From the NCBI RefSeq assembly GCF_000003605.2, contig NW_003140214.1, forward strand, positions 1 through 47,878: a stretch of 47,878 nt of DNA. Direction: 5' to 3'. Positions 25,290-36,994 of this stretch are shown in pieces. How positions within the stretch are numbered: position 1 is the stretch's first letter; every line of letters starts with the position of its first letter. The notes under the pieces are model-generated. The model was not told the DNA's origin. It saw only the letters and a program-made list of their open reading frames with translations, and did not search any database. The position numbers were made by a program, and so were the translations under genes. Source of the stretch: Saccoglossus kowalevskii (taxonomy: Eukaryota; Hemichordata; Enteropneusta; Harrimaniidae).

Positions 25290-26051
25290 GTGTTAAGTGT
25301 TCTGGTGAAGTGAGCAACTCGACATTGCTTGATGTGTTAAGCGTTCTGGTGAAGTTAGCAACTCGACATTGCTTTATGTGTTAAGTGTTCTGGTGAAGTT
25401 AGCAACTCGACATTGCTTGATGTGTTAAGTGTTCTGGTGAAGTAAGCAACTCGACATTGCTTGATGTGTTAAGTGTTCTGGTGAAGTGAGCAACTCGACA
25501 ATGCTTGATGTGTTAAGTGTTCTGGTGAAGTGGGCAACTCGACATTGCTTGATGTGTTAAGTGTTCTGGTGAAGTTTGCAACTCGACATTGCTTGATGTG
25601 TTAAGTGTTCTGGTGAAGTGAGCAACTCGACATTGCTTGATGTGTTAAGTGTTCTGGTGAAGTGAGCAACTCGACATTGCTTGATGTGTTAAGTGTTCTG
25701 GTGAAGTGAGCAACTCGACATTGCTTGATGTGTTAAGTTTTCTGGTGAAGTGAGCAACTCGACATTGCTTGATGTGTTAAGTGTTCTGGTGAAGTGAGCA
25801 ACTCGACATTGCTTGATGTATTAAGTGTTCTGGTGAAGTGAGCAACTCGGCATTGCTTGATGTGTTAAGTTTTCTGGTGAAGTGAGCAACTCGACATTGC
25901 TTGATGTGTTAAGTGTTCTGGTGAAGTGAGCAACTCGACAATGCTTGATGTGTTGAGTGTTCTGGTGAAGTGAGCAACTCGACATTGCTTGATGTGTTAA
26001 GTGTTCTGGTGAAGTGAGCAACTCGACATTGCTTGATGTGTTATCTAGTGA
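25290..26051 (+). repeat. Duplicated block D6, copy 1
   Basis: This matches about 42949-43710 at an offset of 17659 bp. It contains a six-monomer cassette B ending GTTTGCAAC, then GTTTTCTGG, GATGTATTAAG, AACTCGGCATTG, GTTTTCTGG, ACAATG with GTTGAG, and a short unit. The match ends inside the short unit, where GAAGTGAG here becomes GAAATGAG in the other copy. A close relative lies at 22200-22960 (offset 3088), with GTATTCTGG in place of the first GTTTTCTGG. Confidence 0.85.
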
Positions 26052-26958
26052 AGTGAGCAACTCGACATTGCTTGATGTGTTAAGTGTTCTGGTGAAGTGA
26101 GCAACTCGACATTGATTGATGTATTAAGTGTTCTGGTGAAGTGAGCAACTCGACATTGCTTGATGTGTTAAGTGTTCTGGTGAAGTGAGCAACACGACAA
26201 TGCTTGATGTGTTAAGTGTTCTGGTGAAGTGAGCAACTTGACATTGCTTGATGTGTTAAGTGTTCTGGTGAAGTGAGCAACTCGACATTGCTTGATGTGT
26301 TATCTAGTGAAATGAGCAACTCGACATTGCTTGATGTGTTAAGTGTTCTGGTGAAGTGAGCAACTCGACATTGCTTGATGTGTTAAGTGTTCTGGTGAAG
26401 TGAGCAACTCGACAATGCTTGATGTGTTAAGTGTTCTGGTGAATTGAGCAACTCGACATTGCTTGATGTGTTAAGTGTTCTGGTGAAGTTAGCAACTCGA
26501 CATTGCTTTATGTGTTAAGCGTTCTGGTGAAGTTAGCAACTCGACATTGCTTTATGTGTTAAGTGTTCTGGTGAAGTAAGCAACTCGACATTGCTTGATG
26601 TGTTAAGTGTTCTGGTGAAGTGAGCAACTCGACAATGCTTGATGTGTTAAGTGTTCTGGTGAAGTGAGCAACTCGACATTGCTTGATGTGTTAAGTGTTC
26701 TGGTGAAGTTAACAACTCGACATTGCTTTATGTATTAAGTGTTCTGGTGAAGTGAGCAACTCTACACTGCTTTGATGTGTTAAGTGTTCTGGTGAAGTGA
26801 GCAACTCGACATTTGCTTGATGTGTTATCTAGTGAAATGAGCAACTCGACATTGCTTGATGTGTTAAGTATTCTGGTGAAGTGAGCAACTCAACATTGCT
26901 TGATGTGTTAAGTGTTCTGGTGAAGTGAGCAACTCGACATTGCTTGATGTGTTAAGTG

Positions 26959-27583
26959 TTCTGGTGAAGTGAGCAACTCGACATTGCTTGATGTGTTAAG
27001 TGTTCTGGTGAAGTGAGCAACTCGACAATGCTTGATGTGTTAAGTGTTCTGGTGAAGTGAGCAACTCGACAATGCTTGATGTGTTAAGTGTTCTGGTGAA
27101 GTGAGCAACTCGACATTGCTTGAAGTGTTAAGTGTTCTGGTGAAGTGAGCAACTCGACATTGCTTGATGTGTTATCTAGTGAAGTGAGCAACTCGACATT
27201 GCTTGATGTGTTAAGTGTTTTGGTGAAGTGAGCAACTCGACATTGCTTGATGTGTTAAGTGTTCTGGTGAAGTGAGCAACTCGACATTGCTTGATGTGTT
27301 ATCTAGTGAAGTGAGCAACTCGACATTGCTTTATGTGTTGAGTGTTCTGGTGAAGTGAGCACCTCGACATTGCTCGATGTGTTAAGTTTTCTGGTGAAGT
27401 GAGCAACTCAACATTGCTTTATGTGTTAAGTGTTCTGGTGAAGTGAACAACTCGACATTGCTTGATGTGTTAAGTGTTCTGGTGAAGTGAGCAACTCGAC
27501 ATTGCTTTATGTGTTGAGTGTTCTGGTGAAGTGAGCAACTCGACATTGCTTGATGTGTTAAGTGTTCTGGTGAAGTGAGCAAC
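26959..27583 (+). repeat. Duplicated block D1, copy 3
   Basis: This is the third copy of block D1, offset 25416 bp from copy 1 and matching 1543-2167, including GAGCACCTCGACATTGCTCG at 27357. It is followed by an extra 132-bp (three-monomer) duplication carrying the GTTGAG variant, near 27508 and 27640, and then the array breaks off at 27737. The copy nearest the interruption is therefore also the one with local expansion. Confidence 0.82.
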
Positions 27584-27737
27584 TCGACATTGCTTGATGT
27601 GTTAAGTGTTCTGGTGAAGTGAGCAACTCGACATTGCTTTATGTGTTGAGTGTTCTGGTGAAGTGAGCAACTCGACATTGCTTGATGTGTTAAGTGTTCT
27701 GGTGAAGTGAGCAACTCGATATTGCTTGATGTGTTAA

Positions 27738-27829
27738 CGTTTGTATACACAACTAGGCATTGTCTCGCTATTTCTTAACAGATATTTTGGAAATAAAGGT
27801 TACATCGAGCTCAACATCAGACGGAATTT
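27738..27829. other. Non-canonical interruption of the satellite array
   Basis: This is the only stretch in the window without an intact monomer. The left array stops after GTTAA (monomer position 5) and the right array restarts at GCAAC (about position 23), so 92 bp replace what would be 18 bp or 62 bp in register. It is more A+T-rich than the array. Faint monomer-like traces are visible: CAACTAGGCATTGTCT at 27750-27765 matches the consensus CAACTCGACATTGCTT at 12 of 16 positions, TTAAC recurs near 27775 at about monomer spacing, and ATATTTTGG at 27782-27790 differs from GTGTTCTGG only by transitions. It may be two very decayed monomers with deletions, or unrelated inserted DNA. No target-site duplication or inverted repeat was seen at its edges. 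Confidence 0.85.
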
Positions 27830-29224
27830 GCAACTCGACATTGCTTGATGTGTTAAGTGTTCTGGTGAAGTGAGCAACTCGACATTGCTTTATGTGTTAA
27901 GTGTTCTGGTGAAGTGAGCAACTCGACATTGCTTGATGTGTTAAGTGTTCTGGTGAAGTGAGCAACTCGACATTGCTTTATGTGTTAAGTGTTCTGGTGA
28001 AGTGAGCAACTCGACATTGCTTGATGTGTTAAGTGTTCTGGTGAAGTGAGCAACTCGACATTGCTTGGTGTGTTAAGTGTTCTGGTGAAGTTAACAACTC
28101 GACATTGCTTTATGTATTAAGTGTTCTGGTGAAGTGAGCAACTCGACACTGCTTGATGTGTTAAGTGTTCTGGTGAAGTGAGCAACTCGACATTGCTTGA
28201 TGTGTTATCTAGTGAAATGAGCAACTCGACATTGCTTGATGTGTTAAGTATTCTGGTGAAGTGAGCAACTCAACATTGCTTGATGTGTTAAGTGTTCTGG
28301 TGAAGTGAGCAACTCGACATTGCTTGATGTGTTAAGTGTTCTGGTGAAGTGAGCAACTTGACATTGCTTGATGTGTTAAGTGTTCTAGTGAAGTGAGCAA
28401 CTCGACATTGCTTGATGTGTTAAGTGTTCTGGTGAAGTGAGCAACTCGACAATGCTTGATGTGTTAAGTGTTCTGGTGAAGTGAGCACCTCGACATTGCT
28501 TGATGTGTTAAGTGTTCTGGTGAAGTTAACAACTCGACATTGCTTTATGTGTTAAGTGTTCCGGTGAAGTGAGCAACTCGACATTGCTTTATGTGTTAAG
28601 TGTTCTGGTGAAGTAAGCAACTCGACATTGCTTGATGTGTTAAGTGTTCTGGTGAAGTGAGCAACTCGACAATGCTTGATGTGTTAAGTGTTCTGGTGAA
28701 GTGAGCACCTCGACATTGCTTGATGTGTTAAGTGTTCTGGTGAAGTTAACAACTCGACATTGCTTTATGTGTTAAGTGTTCTGGTGAAGTGAGCAACTCG
28801 ACATTGCTTGATGTGTTAAGTGTTCTGGTGAAGTGAGCAACTCGACATTGTTTGATGTGTTAAGTGTTCTGGTGAAGTGAGCAACTCGACAATGCTTGAT
28901 GTGTTAAGTGTTCTGGTGAAGTGAGCAACTCGACATTGCTTGATGTGTTAAGTGTTCTGGTGAAGTGAGCAACTCGATATTGCTTGATGTGTTATCTAGT
29001 GAAATGAGCAACTCGACATTGCTTGATGTGTTAAGTATTCTGGTGAAGTGAACAACTCAACATTGCTTGATGTGTTAAGTGTTCTGGTGAAGTGAGCAAC
29101 TCGACATTGCTTGATGTGTTAAGTGTTCTAGTGAAGTGAGCAACTCGACATTGCTTGATGTGTTAAGTGTTCTGGTGAAGTGAGCAACTCGACATTGCTT
29201 GATGTGTTAAGTGTTCTGGTGAAG

Positions 29225-29489
29225 TGAGCAACTCGACAATGCTTGATGTGTTAAGTGTTCTGGTGAAGTGAACAACTCGACATTGCTTGATGTGTTAAGT
29301 GTTCTGGTGAAGTGAGCAACTCGACAATGCTTGATGTGTTAAGTGTTCTGGTGAAGTGAGCAACTCGACATTGCTTGATGTATTAAGTATGCTGGTGAAG
29401 TGAGCAACTCGACATTGCTTGATGTATTAAGTATGCTGGTGAAGTGAGCAACTCGACATTACTTGATGTGTTAAGTGTTCTGGTGAAGT
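29225..29489 (+). repeat. Duplicated block D7, copy 1 (ATGCTGG monomers)
   Basis: Two successive monomers read GATGTATTAAGTATGCTGG (ends near 29395 and 29439), followed by ACATTACTTG. The same series forms the right end of the window at about 47655-47870, offset 18385. GTATGCTGG is seen nowhere else in the window. Confidence 0.85.
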
Positions 29490-29854
29490 GAGCAACTCAA
29501 CATTGCTTTATGTATTAAGTGTTCTGGTGAAGTGAGCAACTCGACAGTCCTTGATGTGTTAAGTGTTCTGGTAAAGTGAGCAACTCGACATTGCTTGATG
29601 TGTTAAGTATTCTGGTGAAGTGAGCAACTCGACATTGCTTTATGTGTTAAGTGTTCTGGTGAAGTGAGCAACTCGACATTGCTTTATGTGTTAAGTGTTC
29701 TGGTGAACTGAACAACTCGACATTGCTTGATGTGTTAAGTGTTCTGGTGAAGTGAGCAACTCGACATTGCTTGATGTGTTAAGTATTCTGGTGTAGTGAG
29801 CAACTCGACAATGCTTGATGTGTTAAGTGTTCTGGTGAAGTGAGCAACTCGACA

Positions 29855-30340
29855 TTGCTTGAAGTGTTAAGTATTCTGGTGAAGTGAGCAACTCGACATT
29901 GCTTGATGTGTTAAGTGTTCTGGTGAAGTGAGCAACTCGACATTGCTTGATGTGTTAAGTGTTCTGGTGAAGTGAGCAACTCAACATTGCTTGTTGTGTT
30001 AAGTGTTCTGGTGAAGTGAGCAACTGGACATTGCTTGATGTGTTAAGTATTCTGGTGAAGTGAGCAACTCGACATTGCTTGATGTGTTAAGTGTTCTGGT
30101 GAAGTGATCAACTCGACATTGCTTGATGTGTTAAGTGTTCTGGTGAAGTGAGCAACTCGACATTGCTTGATGTGTTAAGTGTTCTGGTGAAGTGAGCAAC
30201 TCAACATTGCTTTATGTGTTAAGTGTTCTGGTGAAGTGAGCAACTCGACATTGCTTGATGTGTTAAGTGTTCTGGTGAAGTGAGCAACTCGACAATGCTT
30301 GATGTGTTAAGTGTTCTGGTGAAGTGAGCAACTCGACATT
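29855..30340 (+). repeat. Duplicated block D10, copy 2
   Basis: CTTGTTGTG at 29990, AACTGGACATTG near 30023 and GTGATCAACTCG at about 30105 repeat the series at 13981-14420. The offset changes from 15873 to 15917 across the block, a difference of exactly one 44-bp monomer. Confidence 0.8.
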
Positions 30341-30612
30341 GCTTGGTGTGTTAAGTATTCTGGTGAAGTGAGCAACTCGACATTGCTTGATGTGTTAAGT
30401 GTTCTGGTGAAGTGAGCAACTCAACATTGCTTTATGTGTTAAGTGTTCTGGTGAAGTGAGCAACTCGACATTGCTTGATGTGTTAAGTGTTCTGGTGAAG
30501 TGAGCAACTCGACATTGCTTGATGTATTAAGTATTCTGGTGAAGTGAGCAACTCGACATTGCTTGATGTGTTAAGTGTTCTGGTGAAGTGAGCAACTCGA
30601 CATTGCTTGATG

Positions 30613-31265
30613 TGTTATCTAGTGAAATGAGCAACTCGACATTGCTTGATGTGTTAAGTGTTCTGGTGAAGTGAGCAACTCGACATTGCTTGATGTGTTA
30701 AGTGTTCTGGTGAAGTGAGCAACTCGAAAATGCTTGATGTGTTAAGTGTTCTGGTGAAGTGAGCAACTCGACATTGCTTGATGTGTTAAGTGTTCTGGTG
30801 AAGTTAGCAACTCGACATTGCTTTATGTGTTAAGTGTTCTGGTGAAGTGAGCAACTCGACATTGCTTGATGTGTTAAGCGTTCTGGTGAAGTTAACAACT
30901 CGACATTGCTTTATGTGTTAAGTGTTCTGGTGAAGTAAGCAACTCGACATTGCTTGATGTGTTAAGTGTTCTGGTGAAGTGAGCAACTCGACAATGCGTG
31001 ATGTGTTAAGTGTTCTGGTGAAGTTAGCAACTCGACATTGCTTTATGTGTTAAGTGTTCTGGTGAAGTGAGCAACTCGACATTGCTTGATGTGTTAAGCG
31101 TTCTGGTGAAGTTAGCAACTCGACATTGCTTTATGTGTTAAGTGTTCTGGTGAAGTGAGCAACTCGACATTGCTTGATGTGTTAAGTGTTCTGGTGAAGT
31201 GAGTAACTCGACATTGCTTGATGTGTTAAGTGTTCTGGTGAATGAGGAACTCTACATTGCTTGAT
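30613..31265 (+). repeat. Duplicated block D5, copy 2
   Basis: GCGTTC at 30878 and 31098 corresponds to 9866 and 10087 in copy 1 and to 44750 and 44970 in copy 3. It shares AACTCGAAAATG and GTTAACAAC with copy 1, and GAGTAACTCG followed by GAGGAACTC with copy 3. It ends at a short unit reading GTGTATCTAG. Confidence 0.82.
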
Positions 31266-34200
31266 GTGTATCTAGTGAAATGATCAACTCGACAATGCTT
31301 GATGTGTTAAGTGTCTGGTGAAGTGAGCACTCGACATGCTTGATGTGTTAAGTGTCTGGTGAAGTGAGCAACTCGACAATGCTTGATGTGTTAAGTGTCT
31401 GGTGAAGTGAGCAACTCGACATTGCTTGATGTGTTAAGTGTTCTGGTGAAGTTAGCAACTCGACATTGCTTGATGTGTTAAGTGTTCTGGTGAAGTGAGC
31501 AACTCGACATTGCTTTATGTGTTAAGTGTTCTGGTGAAGTGAGCAACTCGACATTGCTTGATGTGTTAAGTGTTCTGGTGAAGTGAGCAACTCGACCTTG
31601 CTTGATGTGTTAAGTGTTCTGGTGAAGTGAGCAACTCGACAATGCTTGAAGTGTTAAGTGTTCTGGTGAAGTGAGCAACTCGACATTGCTTGATGTGTTA
31701 AGTGTTCTGGTGAAGTTAGCAACTCGACATTGCTTTATGTGTTAAGTGTTCTGGTGAAGTGAGCAACTCGACATTGCTTGATGTGTTAAGTGTTCTGGTG
31801 AAGTGAGCAACTCGACAATGCTTGATGTGTTAAGTGTTCTGGTGAAGTGAGCAACTCGACATTGCTTGATGTGTTAAGTGTTCTGGTGAAGTGAGCAACT
31901 CGACATTGCTTGATGTGTTATCTAGTGAAATGAGCAACTCGACATTGCTTGATGTGTTAAGTGTTCTGGTGAAGTGAGCAACTCGACATTGCTTGATGTG
32001 TTAAGTGTTCTGGTGAAGTGAGCAACTCGACATTGCTTGATGTGTTATCTAGTGAAATGAGCAACTCGACATTGCTTGATGTGTTAAGTATTCTGGTGAA
32101 GTGAGCAACTTGACATTGCTTGATGTGTTAAGTGTTCTGGTGAAGTGAGCAACTCGACAATGCGTGATGTGTTAAGTGTTCTGGTGAAGTGGGCAACTCG
32201 ACATTGCTTGATGTGTTAAGTGTTCTGGTGAAGTGAGCAATTCGACATTGCTTGATGTGTTAAGTGTTCTGGTGAAGTGAGCAACTCGACATTGCTTGAT
32301 GTGTTAAGTGTTCTGGTGAAGTGAGCAACTCGACATTGCTTGATGTGTTATCTAGTGAAGTGAGCAACTCGACATTGCTTGATGTGTTAAGTGTTCTGGT
32401 GAAGTGAGCAACTCGACATTGATTGATGTATTAAGTGTTCTGGTGAAGTGAGCAACTCGACATTGCTTGATGTGTTAAGTGTTCTGGTGAAGTGAGCAAC
32501 ACGACAATGCTTGATGTGTTAAGTGTTCTGGTGAAGTGAGCAACTTGACATTGCTTGATGTGTTAAGTGTTCTGGTGAAGTGAGCAACTCGACATTGCTT
32601 GATGTGTTATCTAGTGAAATGAGCAACTCGACATTGCTTGATGTGTTAAGTGTTCTGGTGAAGTGAGCAACTCGACATTGCTTGATGTGTTAAGTGTTCT
32701 GGTGAAGTGAGCAACTCGACAATGCTTGATGTGTTAAGTGTTCTGGTGAAGTGAGCAACTCGACATTGCTTGATGTGTTAAGTGTTCTGGTGAAGTTAGC
32801 AACTCGACATTGCTTTATGTGTTAAGTGTTCTGGTGAAGTGAGCAACTCGACATTGCTTTATGTGTTGAGTGTTCTGGTGAAGTGAGCAACTCGACATTG
32901 CTTGGTGTGTTAAGTGTTCTGGTGAAGTGAGCAACTCGACATTGATTGATGTATTAAGTGTTCTGGTGAAGTGAGCAACTCGACATTGCTTGATGTGTTA
33001 AGTGTTCTGGTGAAGTGAGCAACACGACAATGCTTGATGTGTTAAGTGTTCTGGTGAAGTGAGCAACTTGACATTGCTTGATGTGTTAAGTGTTCTGGTG
33101 AAGTGAGCAACTCGACATTGCTTGATGTGTTATCTAGTGAAATGAGCAACTCGACATTGCTTGATGTGTTAAGTGTTCTGGTGAAGTGAGCAACTCGACA
33201 TTGCTTGATGTGTTAAGTGTTCTGGTGAAGTGAGCAACTCGACAATGCTTGATGTGTTAAGTGTTCTGGTGAAGTGAGCAACTCGACATTGCTTGATGTG
33301 TTAAGTGTTCTGGTGAAGTTAGCAACTCGACATTGCTTTATGTGTTAAGTGTTCTGGTGAAGTGAGCAACTCGACATTGCTTGATGTGTTAAGCGTTCTG
33401 GTGAAGTTAGCAACTCGACATTGCTTTATGTGTTAAGTGTTCTGGTGAAGTAAGCAACTCGACATTGCTTGATGTGTTAAGTGTTCTGGTGAAGTGAGCA
33501 ACTCGACAATGCTTGATGTGTTAAGTGTTCTGGTGAAGTGAGCAACTCGACATTGCTTGGTGTGTTAAGTGTTCTGGTGAAGTTAACAACTCGACATTGC
33601 TTTATGTATTAAGTGTTCTGGTGAAGTGAGCAACTCGACACATGCTTGATGTGTTAAGTGTTCTGGTGAAGTGAGCAACTCGACATTGCTTAATGTGTTA
33701 AGTGTTCTGGTGAAGTGAGCAACTCGACATTGCTTGATGTATTAAGTATTCTGGTGAAGTCAGCAACTCGACAATGCTTGATGTGTTAAGTGTTCTGGTG
33801 AAGTGAGCAACTCAACATTGCTTTATGTGTTAAGTGTTCTGGTGAAGTGAGCAACTCGACAGTCCTTGATGTGTTAAGTGTTCTGGTGAAGTGAGCAACT
33901 CGACATTGCTTGATGTGTTAAGTATTCTGGTGAAGTGAGCAACTCGACATTGCTTTATGTGTTAAGTGTTCTGGTGAAGTGAACAACTCGACATTACTTG
34001 ATGTGTTAAGTGTTCTGGTGAAGTGAGCAACTCGACATTGCTTGATGTGTTAAGTATTCTGGTGTAGTGAGCAACTCGACAATGCTTGATGTGTTAAGTG
34101 TTCTGGTGAAGTGAGCAACTCGACATTGCTTGATGTGTTAAGTGTTCTGGTGAAGTGAGCAACTCGACATTGCTTGATGTGTTAAGTGTTCTGGTAAAGT

Positions 34201-35016
34201 TAGCAACTCGACATTGCTTTATGTGTTAAGTTTTCTGGTGAAGTGAGCAACTCGACATTGCTTGATGTGTTAAGTGTTCTGGTGAAGCGAGCAACTCGAC
34301 AATGCTTGATGTGTTAAGTGTTCTGGTGAAGTGAGCAACTCGACATTGCTTGATGTGTTAAGTGTTCTGGTGAAGTTAGCAACTCGACATTGCTTTATGT
34401 GTTAAGTGTTCTGGTGAAGTGAGCAACTCGACCTTGCTTGATGTGTTAAGTGTTCTGGTGAAGTAAGCAACTCGACAATGCTTGATGTGTTAAGTGTTCT
34501 GGTGAAGTGAGCAACTCGACATTGCTTGATGTGTTAAGTGTTCTGGTGAAGTTAGCAACTCGACATTGCTTTATGTGTTAAGTGTTCTGGTGAAGTGAGC
34601 AACTCGACATTGCTTGATGTGTTAAGTGTTCTGGTGAAGTGAGCAACTCGACAATGCTTGATGTGTTAAGTGTTCTGGTGAAGTGAGCAACTCGACATTG
34701 CTTGATGTGTTAAGTGTTCTGGTGAAGTGAGCAACTCGACATTGCTTGATGTGTTATCTAGTGAAATGAGCAACTCGACATTGCTTGATGTGTTAAGTGT
34801 TCTGGTGAAGTGAGCAACTCGACATTGCTTGATGTGTTAAGTGTTCTGGTGAAGTGAGCAACTCGACAATGCTTGATGTGTTAAGTGTTCTTGTGAAGTG
34901 AGCAACTCGACATTGCTTGATGTGTTAAGTGTTCTGGTGAAGTTAGCAACTCGACATTGCTTTATGTGTTAAGTGTTCTGGTGAATTGAGCAACTCGACA
35001 TTGCTTGATGTGTTAA

Positions 35017-35671
35017 GCGTTCTGGTGAAGTTAGCAACTCGACATTGCTTTATGTGTTAAGTGTTCTGGTGAAGTGAGCAACTCGACATTGCTTGATGTG
35101 TTATCTAGTGAAATGAGCAACTCGACATTGCTTGATGTGTTAAGTATTCTGGTGAAGTGAGCAACTCAACATTGCTTTATGTGTTAAGTGTTTTGGTGAA
35201 GTGAGCAACTCGACATTGCTTGATGTGTTAAGTGTTCTGGTGAAGTGAGCAACTCGACATTGCTTGATGTGTTAAGTGTTCTGGTGAAGTGAGCAACTCG
35301 ACATTTCTTGATGTGTTAAGTATTCTGGTGATGTGAGCAACTCGACATTGCTTGATGTGTTAAGTGTTCTGGTGAAGTGAGCAACTCGACATTGCTTGAT
35401 GTGTTAAGTGTTCTGGTGAAGTGAGCAACTCGACATTGCTTGATGTGTTAAGTGTTCTGGTGAAGTGAGCAACTCGACCTTGCTTGATGTGTTAAGTGTT
35501 CTGGTGAAGTGAGCTACTCGACAATGCTTGATGTGTTAAGTGTTCTGGTGAAGTGAGCAACTCGACATTGCTTGATGTGTTAAGTGTTCTAGTGAAGTTA
35601 GCAACTCGACATTGCTTTATGTGTTAAGTGTTCTGGTGAATTGAGCAACTCGACATTGCTTGATGTGTTAA
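35017..35671 (+). repeat. 655-bp tandem higher-order unit, copy 1
   Basis: GCGTTC at 35017 recurs at 35672, 655 bp later (14x44 + 39). Markers in order are GCGTTC, CTTTATG, a short unit, GTATTCTGG, AACTCAACATTG, GTGTTTTGG, ACATTTCTTG, GTGATGTGAG, GACCTTG, GAGCTACTCGACAATG, GTTCTAGTG and GAATTGAG. The next copy repeats most of these in order. Confidence 0.83.
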
Positions 35672-36238
35672 GCGTTCTGGTGAAGTTAGCAACTCGACAT
35701 TGCTTTATGTGTTAAGTGTTCTGGTGAAGTGAGCAACTCGACATTGCTTGATGTGTTATCTAGTGAAATGAGCAACTCGACATTGCTTGATGTGTTAAGT
35801 ATTCTGGTGAAGTGAGCAACTCAACATTGCTTTATGTGTTAAGTGTTCTGGTGAAGTGAGCAACTCGACATTTCTTGATGTGTTAAGTATTCTGGTGATG
35901 TGAGCAACTCGACATTGCTTGATGTGTTAAGTGTTCTGGTGAAGTGAGCAACTCGACATTGCTTGATGTGTTAAGTGTTCTGGTGAAGTGAGCAACTCGA
36001 CATTGCTTGATGTGTTAAGTGTTCTGGTGAAGTGAGCAACTCGACCTTGCTTGATGTGTTAAGTGTTCTGGTGAAGTGAGCTACTCGACAATGCTTGATG
36101 TGTTAAGTGTTCTGGTGAAGTGAGCAACTCGACATTGCTTGATGTGTTAAGTGTTCTGGTGAAGTTAGCAACTCGACATTGCTTTATGTGTTAAGTGTTC
36201 TGGTAAAGTGAGCAACTCGACATTGCTTGATGTGTTAA
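35672..36238 (+). repeat. 655-bp tandem higher-order unit, copy 2 (shortened)
   Basis: This repeats the marker order of 35017-35671, but the spacing between AACTCAACATTG and ACATTTCTTG is 88 bp (two monomers) shorter, so later markers (GACCTTG, GAGCTACTCG) are offset by 567 bp instead of 655. The clean two-monomer loss fits unequal exchange or replication slippage. Related marker sets occur at about 4189-4570, 5890-6310 and 13779-13900. Confidence 0.8.
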
Positions 36239-36994
36239 GTGTTGTGGTGAAGTGAGCAACTCGACAATGCTTGATGTGTTAAGTGTTCTGGTGAAGTGAG
36301 CAACTCGACATTGCTTGATGTGTTAAGTGTTCTGGTGAAGTGAGCAACTCGACATTGCTTGATGTGTTATCTAGTGAAATGAGCAACTCGACATTGCTTG
36401 ATGTGTTAAGTGTTCTGGTGAAGTGAGCAACTCGACATTGCTTGATGTGTTAAGTGTTCTGGTGAAGTGAGCAACTCGACAATGCTTGATGTGTTAAGTG
36501 TTCTGGTGAAGTGAGCAACTCGACATTGCTCGATGTGTTAAGTGTTCTGGTGAAGTTAGCAACTCGACATTGCTTTATGTGTTAAGTGTTCTGGTGAAGT
36601 GAGCAACTCGACATTGCTTGATGTGTTAAGCGTTCAGGTGAAGTTAGCAACTCGACATTGCTTTATGTGTTAAGTGTTCTGGTGAAGTAAGCAACTCGAC
36701 ATTGCTTGATGTGTTAAGTGTTCTGGTGAAGTGAGCAACTCGACAATGCGTGATGTGTTAAGTGTTCTGGTGAAGTGGGCAACTCGACATTGCTTGATGT
36801 GTTAAGTGTTCTGGTGAAGTGAGCAATTCGACATTGCTTGATGTGTTAAGTGTTCTGGTGAAGTGAGCAACTCGACATTGCTTGATGTGTTAAGTGTTCT
36901 GGTGAAGTGAGCAACTCGACATTGCTTGATGTGTTATCTAGTGAAATGAGCAACTCGACATTGCTTGATGTGTTAAGTATTCTGGTGAAGTGAG

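Larger units (their letters stand above)
1..27737 (+). repeat. 44-bp satellite array, left segment
   Basis: Uninterrupted head-to-tail tandem array. The unit is 44 bp: successive TTCTGG motifs at 2281 and 2325 are 44 bp apart, and the spacing recurs throughout. Landmarks in the unit are GTTAA (1-5), CTGGTG (11-16), GAGCAACTCGACATTG (21-36) and CTTGATGT (37-44). All copies lie in one orientation, with the G-rich strand on +. Common variants are CTTTATG for CTTGATG, ACAATG for ACATTG, GTTAGCAAC, GTAAGCAAC or GTGGGCAAC for GTGAGCAAC, and GCGTTC for GTGTTC. There is no promoter, terminator, RNA gene or credible coding sequence in this 27.7 kb. Size and homogeneity fit a eukaryotic satellite. The family is not recognised and any centromeric or subtelomeric role is inference. 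Confidence 0.97.

Noticed and set aside
25821-26060. Minus-strand open frames of 79 codons here and at 43480-43719, and of 63-66 codons at 38637-38837, 40694-40885 and 40993-41193
   Set aside because: Same repeat arithmetic. The pair of 79-codon frames reflects duplicated block D6, and the others depend on short monomers or 1-bp indels that shift phase.
27382-27750. Longest minus-strand open frame, 122 codons
   Set aside because: It is made of 44-residue repeats imposed by the 132-bp frame cycle. Its length comes from a three-monomer duplication carrying GTTGAG, and it begins inside the array interruption. No independent coding evidence.
27743-27762. GTATAC palindrome at the start of the interruption as a regulatory site
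   Set aside because: A single 6-bp palindrome with no partner site or promoter elements nearby is expected by chance.
27734-27829. piggyBac-type or other miniature transposon at TTAA
   Set aside because: TTAA is at the left edge and again near 27775, but every monomer contains TTAA. There is no terminal inverted repeat, no CCC terminus and no TTAA at the right junction.
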